Shown one piece after another: positions 26,075-34,720 of a stretch of DNA of 64,000 nt; position 1 is the stretch's first letter, and each line of letters opens with the position of its first letter. The notes below the pieces were generated by a model. That model searched no databases. It was not told the DNA's origin and saw only the letters and a program-made list of their open reading frames with translations. A program made the position numbers and the translations under genes. The stretch comes from JBELHJ01 sp042091495 (GTDB lineage Bacteria > Bacteroidota > Bacteroidia > Flavobacteriales > Flavobacteriaceae): NCBI GenBank assembly GCA_042091495.1, contig JBELHJ010000003.1:1-64000 (forward strand), read 5' to 3'.

Positions 26075-28627
26075 GTGTCTAGACTCACAATAATTAGTTT
26101 CCTTTTTGCCACTATTTTTCTGGGGTGTTCCAGAAAAAAGGACAAGTTTATATCTAGAAATTTTCATGCGTTAGGCACAAAATATAATATTCTCTACAAT
26201 GGAGGTTTAGCTCTAGAGAGCGGGAAAAACTCTTTAGACGATGCTTTTAAAGATAATTTTTGGGAATTATTGCCAGTAGAACGTATGGAAGTCAATGATG
26301 ACTTCATGATGATTGGTGAGCAAAAGAATTCTGATTTTGAAAGAGCTGAGGAAAAAGCCACAAAAGCAGTCCAAAAACATGGCATGAATATTAAAGGTAA
26401 AGAAAAGAATCCTCAGATAGATGAAGCGTATTTGATGTTGGGGAAATCCCGCTATTTTGAACAGCGTTTTGTACCAGCACTTGAAGCATTCAACTATATT
26501 CTATATAAATACCCAACCAGCGATAAAATTAATCAAGCTAGAGTATGGCGCGAAAAAACAAACATGCGCTTAGATAATGATGCTTTAGCTATTAGAAATT
26601 TAAACACTCTTTTGTTTCAAGTAGAACCAGAAGGACAAGATCTAGCAGATATTTCAGCTACTTTAGCTCAGGCATACATTAATCTTAATGTTAAAGACAC
26701 AGCTTTAGTACATATTAAAAAGGCAGCTGAAGCCACAAAGATTAAAAGAGAACAAGCACGCTACTTGTTCATTGCTGGGCAATTATATAACGAGTTTGGT
26801 TACAAGGATAGCGCCAATATCTTTTTTGATAAGATCATTGATTTACATCGTAAGATTCCAAGACCTTTTTATATCAATGCACATTTAGCCAAAATTGCCA
26901 ATTTTAACCCAGAGCTAGGCAATGTGTTTGAATTTGAAGATTATTTGAAGTCACTAGAAGAGGATCGAGAAAACAAACCGTTTTTAGACAAGATTTATTT
27001 TAGAATGGCAGACTATTATGCATTAAGAGGAAGAGACTCTGTTGCGAAAGCCTACTATAATAAATCTTTAAGAACAAATACTTCTGACAAGCAACTCAAG
27101 TCCTTTGATTATAATGCTTTAGCAGAATTTGCATTTGAAAATACTGAATATAAATTAGCAGGCGCTTACTACGATAGTACTCTAACAAATCAAGAACCTC
27201 GAACTAAGCCATATAGAAAAACCAAAAGAAAGCGTGAAAATTTAGAAGATGTAATTTATTATGAAGAAGTTGCCAAAGTAAATGATAGTATTCTTTTTAT
27301 CGTTTCGCTTTCTGAAGACGATCGGTTGGCCTATTTTCAAAATTACACGGATAGCTTAAAGGTTGTTGCAGAAGAACAGGAAAAAGCAGCAAAAGAGGCT
27401 CAAGAATTACAAGAACGTTTGGCTCAAACAACAACAATGGGAAATAATAACTTGCCTAATTTATCTTTGAATAGTAAAGCATCTTTCAAACCAAATAAAT
27501 TCTACTTTTATAATGAAACTACGGTATCTTATGGTAAAAACCAGTTTCAAAAAATTTGGGGAAAAAGGACTTTAGATGACAATTGGCGTTGGTCTAGCAA
27601 ACAAACAATTGTTGAAGTTAACAATGTTACTTCTTTAGATTCTTCATCTACAAAAGCGCTAGATGAATTTGATCCAAAACGTTATATTAGTTTAATTCCT
27701 TCTTCAACTCAAGCCATAGATAGTATTACAAAGGAGCGCAATTTTGCTTATTATCAGTTAGGAGTTATTTATAAAGAAAAGTTTTCCGAATTAGAATTGG
27801 CAAAAGACAAACTTTTAGATTTATTAAAAAGTGATCCAGAAGAGCGTTTAATTCTTCCTACAAATTATAATTTATACAAGGTTTATGAGGCAATGGGTAA
27901 AATAGGAGAGGCAGCCATTGTTAAAGAAAAAATTATTTCAGAGTTTCCAGATTCTAGATATGCTCAAATATTACTTCACCCAGAGTTGGCACTTACAAAA
28001 GATGAGAACAGTCCTGAAAAATTGTACGAGAAATTATACTTAGAATTTGAAAAGCAGAATTATGAATTGGTTTTAAACCAATGCGATAAATACATCTATG
28101 AGTTTGAAGGAGATGCTATAGTTCCAAAATTTGAAATGCTAAAAGCTTCTGCTAAAGGAAAATTTTATGGTTTCAATAGTTATAAAGAAAGTATGAACTT
28201 TATAGCACTTACTTATCCAGATTCACCGGAAGGGAAAAATGCAGCAACTCAAATTAAGGAATTACTTCCTAAAATAGAAAACAAGATTTTTATCGATAAC
28301 GCTGATAGTCAAAATTTTAAAGTAGTCTATACATTTGAATCGTCTGAGGTTAAAAAAATTCCTAATTTTGTTAAGCAACTAGACGCTGTAGCTAAAGATG
28401 TGGCTTATTATAGGCTTAAAACATCTGTTGATGTTTATAATAAAGAATATACTTTTGTTGTAGTCCACGGTTTAAAAAGTTTTGATGGCGCCGATGGGTT
28501 TGCTGAGTTATTGGAAGGAAGAAAATTAAAATTAAAGCGTCCATTTTTTGCAATTTCTTCAGATAATTATCAAATTGTACAGATTCACAAAAACTTAAAT
28601 GAGTATAAAACCTTAAAACAGTTATAA
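26075..28627 (+). CDS. sprE: Type IX secretion/gliding lipoprotein SprE (PorW)
   Basis: The 850-residue protein starts at GTG 26075 and has a lipoprotein signal ending IFLGC with Cys18. The N-terminal pattern RNFHALGTKYNILYNGGLAL is typical of SprE/PorW. Many tetratricopeptide-like repeats follow (for example at residues 125-300 and 560-720), then an alpha/beta C-terminal domain. SprE/PorW is an outer-membrane-associated component needed for type IX secretion and, in gliding species, for movement. Length fits the known family (about 850-900). The bactofilin start abuts its stop. Confidence 0.88.
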   Translation: MSRLTIISFLFATIFLGCSRKKDKFISRNFHALGTKYNILYNGGLALESGKNSLDDAFKDNFWELLPVERMEVNDDFMMIGEQKNSDFERAEEKATKAVQKHGMNIKGKEKNPQIDEAYLMLGKSRYFEQRFVPALEAFNYILYKYPTSDKINQARVWREKTNMRLDNDALAIRNLNTLLFQVEPEGQDLADISATLAQAYINLNVKDTALVHIKKAAEATKIKREQARYLFIAGQLYNEFGYKDSANIFFDKIIDLHRKIPRPFYINAHLAKIANFNPELGNVFEFEDYLKSLEEDRENKPFLDKIYFRMADYYALRGRDSVAKAYYNKSLRTNTSDKQLKSFDYNALAEFAFENTEYKLAGAYYDSTLTNQEPRTKPYRKTKRKRENLEDVIYYEEVAKVNDSILFIVSLSEDDRLAYFQNYTDSLKVVAEEQEKAAKEAQELQERLAQTTTMGNNNLPNLSLNSKASFKPNKFYFYNETTVSYGKNQFQKIWGKRTLDDNWRWSSKQTIVEVNNVTSLDSSSTKALDEFDPKRYISLIPSSTQAIDSITKERNFAYYQLGVIYKEKFSELELAKDKLLDLLKSDPEERLILPTNYNLYKVYEAMGKIGEAAIVKEKIISEFPDSRYAQILLHPELALTKDENSPEKLYEKLYLEFEKQNYELVLNQCDKYIYEFEGDAIVPKFEMLKASAKGKFYGFNSYKESMNFIALTYPDSPEGKNAATQIKELLPKIENKIFIDNADSQNFKVVYTFESSEVKKIPNFVKQLDAVAKDVAYYRLKTSVDVYNKEYTFVVVHGLKSFDGADGFAELLEGRKLKLKRPFFAISSDNYQIVQIHKNLNEYKTLKQL

Positions 28628-29037
28628 TGTTTGCAGATCAAAAAAAAGGAAAATCTACTGGAGATGGATATGCTCTTCAAAACAAAATTGCTTCAGGGAC
28701 AACAATTACAGGGGATATTGAAAGTGAAGGCGATTTTAGAATAGATGGTATAGTAAAAGGAAATTTCTCCTTAACAGGAAAGGTAGTTATTGGAAAATCT
28801 GGTATGATAGAAGGGACACTTAAGGCTTCTAATGCAGATATTGAAGGTAAAGTTTCAGGAAAAATATATGTTTCAGATATATTATCACTTAGAGCGTCAT
28901 CTGTTATTGATGGTGAAGTAGAAACAGGAAAATTATCTGTTGAGCCAGGAGCTAGTTTTAATGCAACATGTAAAATGAAAGGCGCCATAAAGCTCAATCA
29001 TGACCAAACCGAATCCTCAGAAGAAAAAATCGCTTAA
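28627..29037 (+). CDS. Bactofilin (polymer-forming cytoskeletal protein)
   Basis: The 136-residue protein has the bactofilin core of short repeating beta-helix turns: ITGDIESEGDFRIDGIVKGNF, KVVIGKSGMIEGTLKASNADIEG and LSVEPGASFNATC, flanked by disordered ends. Bactofilins polymerise without nucleotide at the inner membrane and position envelope enzymes. The ATG overlaps the last base of sprE, and its 3' end overlaps atpZ by 38 bases. It therefore bridges a secretion gene and the ATP synthase genes. Confidence 0.92.
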   Translation: MFADQKKGKSTGDGYALQNKIASGTTITGDIESEGDFRIDGIVKGNFSLTGKVVIGKSGMIEGTLKASNADIEGKVSGKIYVSDILSLRASSVIDGEVETGKLSVEPGASFNATCKMKGAIKLNHDQTESSEEKIA

Positions 29038-29227
29038 TCCATTTTTACAATTTATAGGATTAGGGTTCCAAATTGGAATTACAGTTTTTCTTGCTCATAA
29101 ATTTGGCACATGGCTTGATACCAAATGGGCTATTTCAAACCATTTATTTAGTAAGGGATCTACTATTTTAGGGGTTTGTATTTCTGTTTATTTGGTTATA
29201 TCACAATCCAAAAAAATATCTCAATAA
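29000..29227 (+). CDS. AtpZ/AtpI-family accessory protein
   Basis: The 75-residue protein has two membrane helices (about 16-36 and 49-68) joined by FGTWLDTKWAI. This pattern of a Gly pair and a GxxLD loop is found in AtpZ proteins upstream of bacterial F-ATPase operons. Family members are proposed to help c-ring assembly or cation import. The start lies inside the bactofilin gene (38-base overlap). The stop overlaps the next start as TAATG. Confidence 0.83.
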   Translation: MTKPNPQKKKSLNPFLQFIGLGFQIGITVFLAHKFGTWLDTKWAISNHLFSKGSTILGVCISVYLVISQSKKISQ

Positions 29228-29622
29228 TGAAAAAAAGAATCTTTCTTTTTTCAATTCTAATAATTTCTATTTCAATCATAACCTCGATTTTTCACAGCTA
29301 TCTTTCAGTTGATAAACTTTTGAGTTTTAACATCAAAAACATTTATATATTTAATTGCATTTCTTCGTCTATTATTTACGCTGTTATAGAATTAGTTTTC
29401 AAGAAGAATAAAGATTATGTAGGTTATGCTTATTTATACGGAGCATTTATTAAGTTGTTAACCTTTTCTATTATTTTTAACAAGATTTATTTATCTAAGA
29501 TTTCATTGAGTTTTTATGAAAAATGGTCTTTGATTTTCGTTTTTTCTTTATATCTGTTTTTCGAAATATGGTTTGTAATCAAGTTGATAAATTCTCCTCA
29601 AAAAAAGGCGTTTAAACAATAA
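29227..29622 (+). CDS. Small membrane protein in the AtpI position (DUF6168-like)
   Basis: I use the ATG at 29227, which overlaps the atpZ stop (TAATG) and gives 131 residues. An earlier in-frame start would run inside atpZ. The protein has four hydrophobic helices and basic loops (KKRIFLFS, FKKNKDYVG, NSPQKKAFKQ) and no catalytic motif. Position between atpZ and atpB is that of AtpI in many F-ATPase operons, and a flavobacterial family of unknown function sits here. Its sequence does not clearly match AtpI. Confidence 0.65.
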   Translation: MKKRIFLFSILIISISIITSIFHSYLSVDKLLSFNIKNIYIFNCISSSIIYAVIELVFKKNKDYVGYAYLYGAFIKLLTFSIIFNKIYLSKISLSFYEKWSLIFVFSLYLFFEIWFVIKLINSPQKKAFKQ

Positions 29623-29641
29623 AAAGTTGTTTTATTTTTTT

Positions 29642-29673
29642 TTGCCAAAAAAAGATTTTATTCATTACATTTG
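29642..29673 (+). promoter_or_regulatory. Consensus Bacteroidota promoter of the ATP synthase operon
   Basis: TTG at 29642-29644 is followed after 21 bases by TACATTTG at 29666-29673, a full match to TTG-N(17-23)-TAnnTTTG. The atpB ATG at 29698 lies 24 bases downstream, giving a short leader. It is the best promoter match I see in the window, in keeping with a highly expressed operon. It separates atpB onward from atpZ and the preceding genes. Confidence 0.75.
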
Positions 29674-29697
29674 CAGCAGTTTTTAAAAACTTGATTT

Positions 29698-30774
29698 ATG
29701 CGTAAAGTAAATACTCTAATAAGTCTTATTTTATTAGTTAGTTTTATTTCATCTGTTTCATTTGCAAAAGAAGCCTCAAAAGAAGATAGCGGGGATTTAA
29801 AAAGTGAAATAAAAGAATATATCAATCACCATTTACTTGATTCTTACGACTTTAGTCTTTATTCATTTACTAATGAGAAAGGTGAACACATATACCGTGG
29901 TTTTTCTCTTCCTGTCATTTTGTGGGATGATGGCTTAAAAGTATTTTCTTCATCTAAATTTCATCACGGTGAAACACTTGCCGAAATTGATGGTTCATAC
30001 TATAAACTTTACCATAATAAAATATACAAAACAAATAGCTCTGGGGACATACATTATGCAGAGGATGGTCACCCAACCAATATTAAGCCGCTAGATTTCT
30101 CAATCACAAAAAATGTATTCACCATTTTTATGGTTGGACTATTAATGTTTTTTGTTTTCTCTAGAATGGCCAAAAATTATAAGAAGAGTTCAACACCTTC
30201 AGGATTGGGGCGCCTTTTAGAGCCTATTGTTATTTATGTTAGAGACGAAATAGCGATTCCTAATATTGGAAAAAAGAAATACAAGCGTTACATGAATTAC
30301 CTGTTAACAGTATTTTTCTTTGTATGGATTATTAACCTGTTAGGGTTGACGCCTCTGGGAATAAATGTAACTAACAATATTGCTGTTACACTAGCTTTAG
30401 CGTTATTAACATATCTAATAACCACATTTACGGCTAATAAGAACTACTGGGGACATATTTTTTGGATGCCTGGGGTTCCAAGTTTAATGAAGATTGTATT
30501 AGCACCAATTGAGTTGCTAGGAACTATAATAAAACCATTTTCTCTTATGATACGTTTGTATGCCAATATTACAGCAGGGCATATTGTATTAATGAGTATT
30601 ATTGGTTTGATGTTTATTTTTAAGAATTGGGTAGGTAGTTCTTTGTCTTTTGCACTTGCTTTTGCTCTAGGAATTTTAGAGTTATTAGTAGCTGCATTGC
30701 AGGCATATATATTTACTATGCTATCGGCGTTATATTTTGGTGCTGCAGTTGAAGAGCATCATGATGATCATTAA
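29698..30774 (+). CDS. atpB: F-type ATP synthase subunit a
   Basis: Subunit a forms the proton half-channels against the c-ring. The 358-residue protein has an N-terminal signal-like segment (to about residue 23). A long extracytoplasmic region reaches residue ~138, and then come the five or six canonical helices. IRLYANITAGH carries the essential arginine, and LELLVAALQAYIFTML follows. It is about 100 residues longer than the 240-270 residue E. coli-type subunit because of the N-terminal extension, which Bacteroidota subunits often have. It is the first gene after the strong promoter. Confidence 0.95.
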   Translation: MRKVNTLISLILLVSFISSVSFAKEASKEDSGDLKSEIKEYINHHLLDSYDFSLYSFTNEKGEHIYRGFSLPVILWDDGLKVFSSSKFHHGETLAEIDGSYYKLYHNKIYKTNSSGDIHYAEDGHPTNIKPLDFSITKNVFTIFMVGLLMFFVFSRMAKNYKKSSTPSGLGRLLEPIVIYVRDEIAIPNIGKKKYKRYMNYLLTVFFFVWIINLLGLTPLGINVTNNIAVTLALALLTYLITTFTANKNYWGHIFWMPGVPSLMKIVLAPIELLGTIIKPFSLMIRLYANITAGHIVLMSIIGLMFIFKNWVGSSLSFALAFALGILELLVAALQAYIFTMLSALYFGAAVEEHHDDH

Positions 30775-30800
30775 TAAGTTTAATTTTTAATACATATATT

Positions 30801-30992
30801 ATGACTATTCCAAACATTGTAGGAGCTGGATTAATTGTTATCGGTGCCGGTTTAGGTATAGGTAGAATTGGTGGACAAGCTATGGAAGCTATTGCTCGCC
30901 AACCAGAAGCCTCAGGAAAAATCCAAACAGCTATGCTTATTGCAGCTGCACTTATTGAAGGTATTGGATTTGCAGCTTTATTTGCTGCTTAA
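30801..30992 (+). CDS. atpE: F-type ATP synthase subunit c
   Basis: The 63-residue hairpin protein has helix 1 with GAGLIVIGAGLGIGRIGG, the polar loop ARQPEASGK, and helix 2 with ALIEGIGFAALF. Glu in ALIEG is the ion-binding carboxylate. The residue after it is Gly instead of Ser/Thr and no matching Gln stands in helix 1, so proton coupling is more likely than sodium. A strong hairpin follows the gene before atpF. Confidence 0.96.
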   Translation: MTIPNIVGAGLIVIGAGLGIGRIGGQAMEAIARQPEASGKIQTAMLIAAALIEGIGFAALFAA

Positions 30993-31001
30993 AATGTTAA
31001 A

Positions 31002-31026
31002 CAGCCACAACGGTTGGTTGTGGCTG
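31002..31026 (+). other. Strong intercistronic hairpin between atpE and atpF
   Basis: A perfect 10-bp stem (CAGCCACAAC at 31002-31011 with GTTGTGGCTG at 31017-31026) closes a five-base GGTTG loop. Six of ten pairs are G-C in an A/T-rich genome. There is no run of T after it, so it is not a standard terminator. It starts 10 bases past the atpE stop and could protect the atpE 3' end or lower read-through to atpF. Confidence 0.65.
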
Positions 31027-31048
31027 CTTAAAATTAAAATTAAAAAAA

Positions 31049-31549
31049 ATGGAGAAATTAATTAATGAGTTTTCTTTTGGATTGTTTTTTTGGCAGTTAT
31101 TCCTTTTCGTTGGATTACTATTATTGTTGAGAAAATTTGCATGGAAACCAATTTTAGAAGCTCTTGAAACAAGAGAAAAAGGTATTCAGTCTGCATTAGA
31201 TCAAGCTGAAAATGCTAAAAAGGAAATGGCTAACCTTCAAGCTGATAATGAGAAGTTACTAAAAGATGCAAGAGCTGAACGTGAGGCCTTATTAAAGGAA
31301 GCTCGCGAGATGAAAGATAAGATGATTTCTGATGCTAAAGCTGAAGCACAAGCTCAAGCGGCATCGTTAATTTCACAGGCGCAAGATGCTATTGAATCTG
31401 AAAAGAAAGCTGCATTAGCTGAATTAACATCTCAAGTAGCTACTTTATCAATTGATATCGCTGAAAAAGTAGTTCGCGGAGAACTTTCTAACAAAGGAAA
31501 ACAAGAAGAACTTGTTGCATCTATGTTAGATGAAGCAAAATTAAACTAA
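31049..31549 (+). CDS. atpF: F-type ATP synthase subunit b
   Basis: Subunit b is the peripheral stalk linking the membrane part to F1. The 166-residue protein has one N-terminal membrane helix (about residues 9-27), then RKFAWKPILEALETREKGI. A long charged alpha-helix follows, rich in Ala, Glu and Lys (residues 45-150). Length and layout are normal. It follows the atpE hairpin by 22 bases and precedes atpH by 3 bases. Confidence 0.95.
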   Translation: MEKLINEFSFGLFFWQLFLFVGLLLLLRKFAWKPILEALETREKGIQSALDQAENAKKEMANLQADNEKLLKDARAEREALLKEAREMKDKMISDAKAEAQAQAASLISQAQDAIESEKKAALAELTSQVATLSIDIAEKVVRGELSNKGKQEELVASMLDEAKLN

Positions 31550-31552
31550 AAT

Positions 31553-32089
31553 ATGAGTTCTGTTAAAGCAGCATTAAGATATGCTAAAGCACTTTTAGCT
31601 TTAGCGCAGGATAAGAAAGTAGCATCGCAAGTTAACGATGATATGTCTCTTGTTCTTAATACAGTATCTCAGAGTATTGAATTACAAGAGCTTTTAAATA
31701 GCCCAGTAGTTCACCCAGAAGTTATGAATAAGACCCTCAACGCACTTTTTCCAAAGGTGTCTAAAGAGTCTTCAAACTTGTTTGCAACGCTAATATCTAA
31801 TAAGCGTATTGATTTATTATACCATGTGGCCTCTAAATATTTAGCGCTTTATGCAGAAGCTAATGGGGATCAAACGGCAGTAGTAACAACGGCAGTTGCT
31901 TTAGAAGGTGATTTAGAAGTTAAGGTTTTAGATAAATTAAAGTCTTTAACTGGTAAAAATGTTACCGTTAAAAATATCATAGATGAAAGCATAATAGGTG
32001 GTTTCATTTTAAGAGTTGGTGATTTGCAATACAATGCGAGTGTAGCCAACCAATTAAATAAATTAAAAAGAGAATTTACATTAAATTAA
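31553..32089 (+). CDS. atpH: F-type ATP synthase subunit delta
   Basis: The 178-residue protein is the delta/OSCP subunit that ties the stalk to the top of F1. ALRYAKALLALAQDKK is the usual N-terminal helix. The C-terminal domain contains IIDESIIGGFILRVGDLQYNASV, the most conserved part of the family. It is placed between atpF and atpA as in most bacteria. Confidence 0.94.
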   Translation: MSSVKAALRYAKALLALAQDKKVASQVNDDMSLVLNTVSQSIELQELLNSPVVHPEVMNKTLNALFPKVSKESSNLFATLISNKRIDLLYHVASKYLALYAEANGDQTAVVTTAVALEGDLEVKVLDKLKSLTGKNVTVKNIIDESIIGGFILRVGDLQYNASVANQLNKLKREFTLN

Positions 32090-32135
32090 AAGCTTTAAGG
32101 GTCTTGACTTTAAAGACGTATTTAAACATAAAAAG

Positions 32136-33716
32136 ATGGCAGAAGTAAAACCAGCTGAAGTATCAGCAATCTTAAAACAACAACTTTCAGGATTTGAAGC
32201 GGCTGCTTCACTTGATGAAGTAGGAACAGTATTGACTGTTGGTGACGGTATTATTCGTGCTTTCGGATTATCTAATGCTCAATATGGAGAATTAGTAGAA
32301 TTCGATGGAGGTTTAGAAGGAATTGTACTTAACCTTGAAGAGGATAATGTTGGTATTGTATTGTTAGGAGATTCAAAAGGTGTTAAAGAAGGTTCAACAG
32401 TAAAACGTACAAATCGTATCGCTTCTATCAATGTAGGAGAGGGTATTGTTGGAAGAGTAGTGGACACATTAGGAAATCCAATTGACGGTAAAGGTGCTGT
32501 TCAAGGCGATACTTTTGAGATGCCTTTAGAGCGTAAAGCTCCTGGTGTTGTATTTCGTGAGCCAGTAACAGAGCCATTACAAACGGGTATCAAATCTATT
32601 GATGCTATGATACCAGTTGGTCGTGGACAAAGAGAGTTAGTAATTGGTGACCGTCAGACTGGAAAGACTACGGTTTGTATTGACGCTATCTTAAATCAAA
32701 AAGAATTTTATGATGCTGGCAACCCAGTTTATTGTATATACGTTGCTGTTGGACAAAAGGCTTCAACTGTTGCAAATATTGCCAAGACTCTAGAAGAAAA
32801 AGGCGCTTTAGCTTACACTACAATTGTAGCTGCTAACGCATCAGATCCTGCACCAATGCAAGTATATGCACCTTTTGCTGGAGCTGCGATTGGAGAGTAT
32901 TTTAGAGATACAGGTCGTCCAGCTTTAATTGTTTTTGACGACTTATCTAAACAAGCGGTAGCATACCGTGAGGTGTCTTTGTTATTAAGAAGACCACCAG
33001 GACGTGAAGCTTATCCAGGAGATGTATTTTACTTACACTCTCGTTTATTAGAGCGTTCTGCAAAAGTGATCAATGATGATGAAATTGCAAAAGGAATGAA
33101 TGATTTACCAGAATCATTAAAACCTCTAGTAAAAGGAGGAGGATCTTTAACAGCCCTTCCTATTATTGAAACTCAAGCAGGTGATGTATCAGCATATATC
33201 CCTACAAATGTAATATCAATTACAGATGGTCAGATTTTCTTAGATGGTGATTTATTTAACTCAGGTGTAAGACCAGCTATTAATGTAGGTATTTCTGTAT
33301 CACGAGTTGGAGGATCTGCTCAGATAAAATCTATGAAAAAAGTTTCTGGTACTTTAAAATTAGACCAGGCTCAATATAGAGAATTAGAAGCATTCGCAAA
33401 ATTTGGATCAGATTTAGATGCTGTTACATTAAATGTAATCGAAAAAGGTAAACGTAATGTTGAGATTTTAAAGCAAGCTCAAAATGATCCATACACTGTA
33501 GAAGATCAAGTAGCAATTATTTATGCGGGATCTAAAAACTTACTTAAAGATGTTCCAGTTTCTAAAGTAAAAGCTTTCGAAGCTAATTATATAGAGTTTT
33601 TAAATGCTAAACACAGAGATGTTTTAGATACTTTAAAAGCAGGAAAGTTAACCGATGAGGTTACAGATACTTTAAGCAAAGTAGCTAAAGAAATATCAGA
33701 ACAGTTCAAAGCTTAA
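32136..33716 (+). CDS. atpA: F-type ATP synthase subunit alpha
   Basis: The 526-residue protein is the non-catalytic nucleotide-binding subunit of F1. It has GDRQTGKT (P-loop), the VGDGIIRAFGL beta-barrel region, ALIVFDDLSKQAVAYREVSLLLRRP and PINVGISVSRVGG-type sequence (here PAINVGISVSRVG). Length is as expected. A 46-base gap with a weak GTCTT/AAGAC stem separates it from atpH. Confidence 0.97.
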   Translation: MAEVKPAEVSAILKQQLSGFEAAASLDEVGTVLTVGDGIIRAFGLSNAQYGELVEFDGGLEGIVLNLEEDNVGIVLLGDSKGVKEGSTVKRTNRIASINVGEGIVGRVVDTLGNPIDGKGAVQGDTFEMPLERKAPGVVFREPVTEPLQTGIKSIDAMIPVGRGQRELVIGDRQTGKTTVCIDAILNQKEFYDAGNPVYCIYVAVGQKASTVANIAKTLEEKGALAYTTIVAANASDPAPMQVYAPFAGAAIGEYFRDTGRPALIVFDDLSKQAVAYREVSLLLRRPPGREAYPGDVFYLHSRLLERSAKVINDDEIAKGMNDLPESLKPLVKGGGSLTALPIIETQAGDVSAYIPTNVISITDGQIFLDGDLFNSGVRPAINVGISVSRVGGSAQIKSMKKVSGTLKLDQAQYRELEAFAKFGSDLDAVTLNVIEKGKRNVEILKQAQNDPYTVEDQVAIIYAGSKNLLKDVPVSKVKAFEANYIEFLNAKHRDVLDTLKAGKLTDEVTDTLSKVAKEISEQFKA

Positions 33717-33728
33717 TTCTTAAAAAGA

Positions 33729-34589
33729 ATGGCAAATTTAAAAGAAATACGTAATAGAATATCATCAGTGTCTTCAACGATGCAGATTACAAGTGCCATG
33801 AAAATGGTATCTGCTGCTAAGTTAAAAAAGGCTCAAGATGCTATTACTGCAATGCGTCCTTATTCAGATAAACTCACTGAGCTTCTTCAAGGATTAAGCG
33901 CTTCATTAGATGCTGATTCTGGAAGTGCTTACTCGGAGCAACGAGAAATTAAAAAGGTTCTTGTTGTTGCAATCAACTCTAATAGAGGGCTTTGCGGCGC
34001 TTTTAATTCTAACATTATTAAAGAAGCGAATCGTCTTGTTAATGAAGCATATGCTTCAAAGGACGTGTCTTTTATAACTATAGGTAAAAAAGCAAACGAT
34101 GCGCTTTCTAAATCATTTAATGTTATTGCTAACCACAGTGGAGTATATGATGATCTAACTTTTGAAAATGTATCTATCATTGCAGAGGAGTTAATGGATC
34201 ATTTCACAATTGGGGAATATGACAAGATAGAGCTGATTTACAATAAGTTTAAAAACGCAGCCACACAGATAGTTACTCGAGAACAATTTTTACCAATTGT
34301 ACCTCTTGAAAGTGAGGACAACGCAAATCTAGATTACATATTTGAGCCTTCTAAAGAGGAAATTGTTGAAACTTTAATTCCAAAGTCCTTAAAAACGCAA
34401 CTCTTTAAGGGTATCAGAGATTCTTTTGCCAGTGAACATGGTGCTAGAATGACAGCGATGCACAAAGCTACGGATAATGCAAAAGAGTTAAGAGATCAGT
34501 TAAAATTAACTTATAATAAAGCCCGTCAAGCTGCAATTACTAACGAAATTCTTGAAATTGTTGGTGGAGCAGAAGCATTGAACGGATAG
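33729..34589 (+). CDS. atpG: F-type ATP synthase subunit gamma
   Basis: Subunit gamma is the central rotor shaft. The 286-residue protein begins NLKEIRNRISSVSSTMQITSAM, contains SNRGLCGAFNSNI and ends with a helix ARQAAITNEILEIVGGAEAL, all family signatures. It is the last gene of the operon and is followed by a strong terminator. Genes for beta and epsilon are absent here and must lie elsewhere, as is common in Bacteroidota. Confidence 0.96.
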   Translation: MANLKEIRNRISSVSSTMQITSAMKMVSAAKLKKAQDAITAMRPYSDKLTELLQGLSASLDADSGSAYSEQREIKKVLVVAINSNRGLCGAFNSNIIKEANRLVNEAYASKDVSFITIGKKANDALSKSFNVIANHSGVYDDLTFENVSIIAEELMDHFTIGEYDKIELIYNKFKNAATQIVTREQFLPIVPLESEDNANLDYIFEPSKEEIVETLIPKSLKTQLFKGIRDSFASEHGARMTAMHKATDNAKELRDQLKLTYNKARQAAITNEILEIVGGAEALNG

Positions 34590-34610
34590 TTTTTTATATA
34601 ATAATATTTT

Positions 34611-34638
34611 AAAGCCTCATTTTATGAGGCTTTTTTTT
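34611..34638 (+). terminator. Rho-independent terminator of the ATP synthase operon
   Basis: AAAGCCTCAT at 34611-34620 pairs with ATGAGGCTTT across a three-base TTT loop and is followed by a run of eight T. It starts 21 bases after the atpG stop. Confidence 0.88.
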
Positions 34639-34671
34639 ATAATTAACTATATTAAATCCAGAGAGCTTCAA

Positions 34672-34702
34672 TTGTATAACTCTCTTTAATTAGCTACTTT
34701 TA
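34672..34702 (+). promoter_or_regulatory. Candidate promoter of the envelope operon
   Basis: TTG at 34672-34674, a 20-base spacer and TACTTTTA at 34695-34702 fit the Bacteroidota promoter with one mismatch in the last base. It lies after the atp terminator and 18 bases before the start at 34721. Confidence 0.42.
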
Positions 34703-34720
34703 ACTTTAATCTTTTAAATT

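Noticed and set aside
28677..28997. 106-codon reverse-strand frame opposite the bactofilin gene
   Set aside because: It lies wholly within a well-supported gene, is a mirror of its beta-helix repeats and has no promoter or family resemblance.
30868..31065. 65-codon forward frame overlapping atpE and the intergenic hairpin
   Set aside because: It is a shifted frame of atpE with low-complexity Leu content and no supporting start context.
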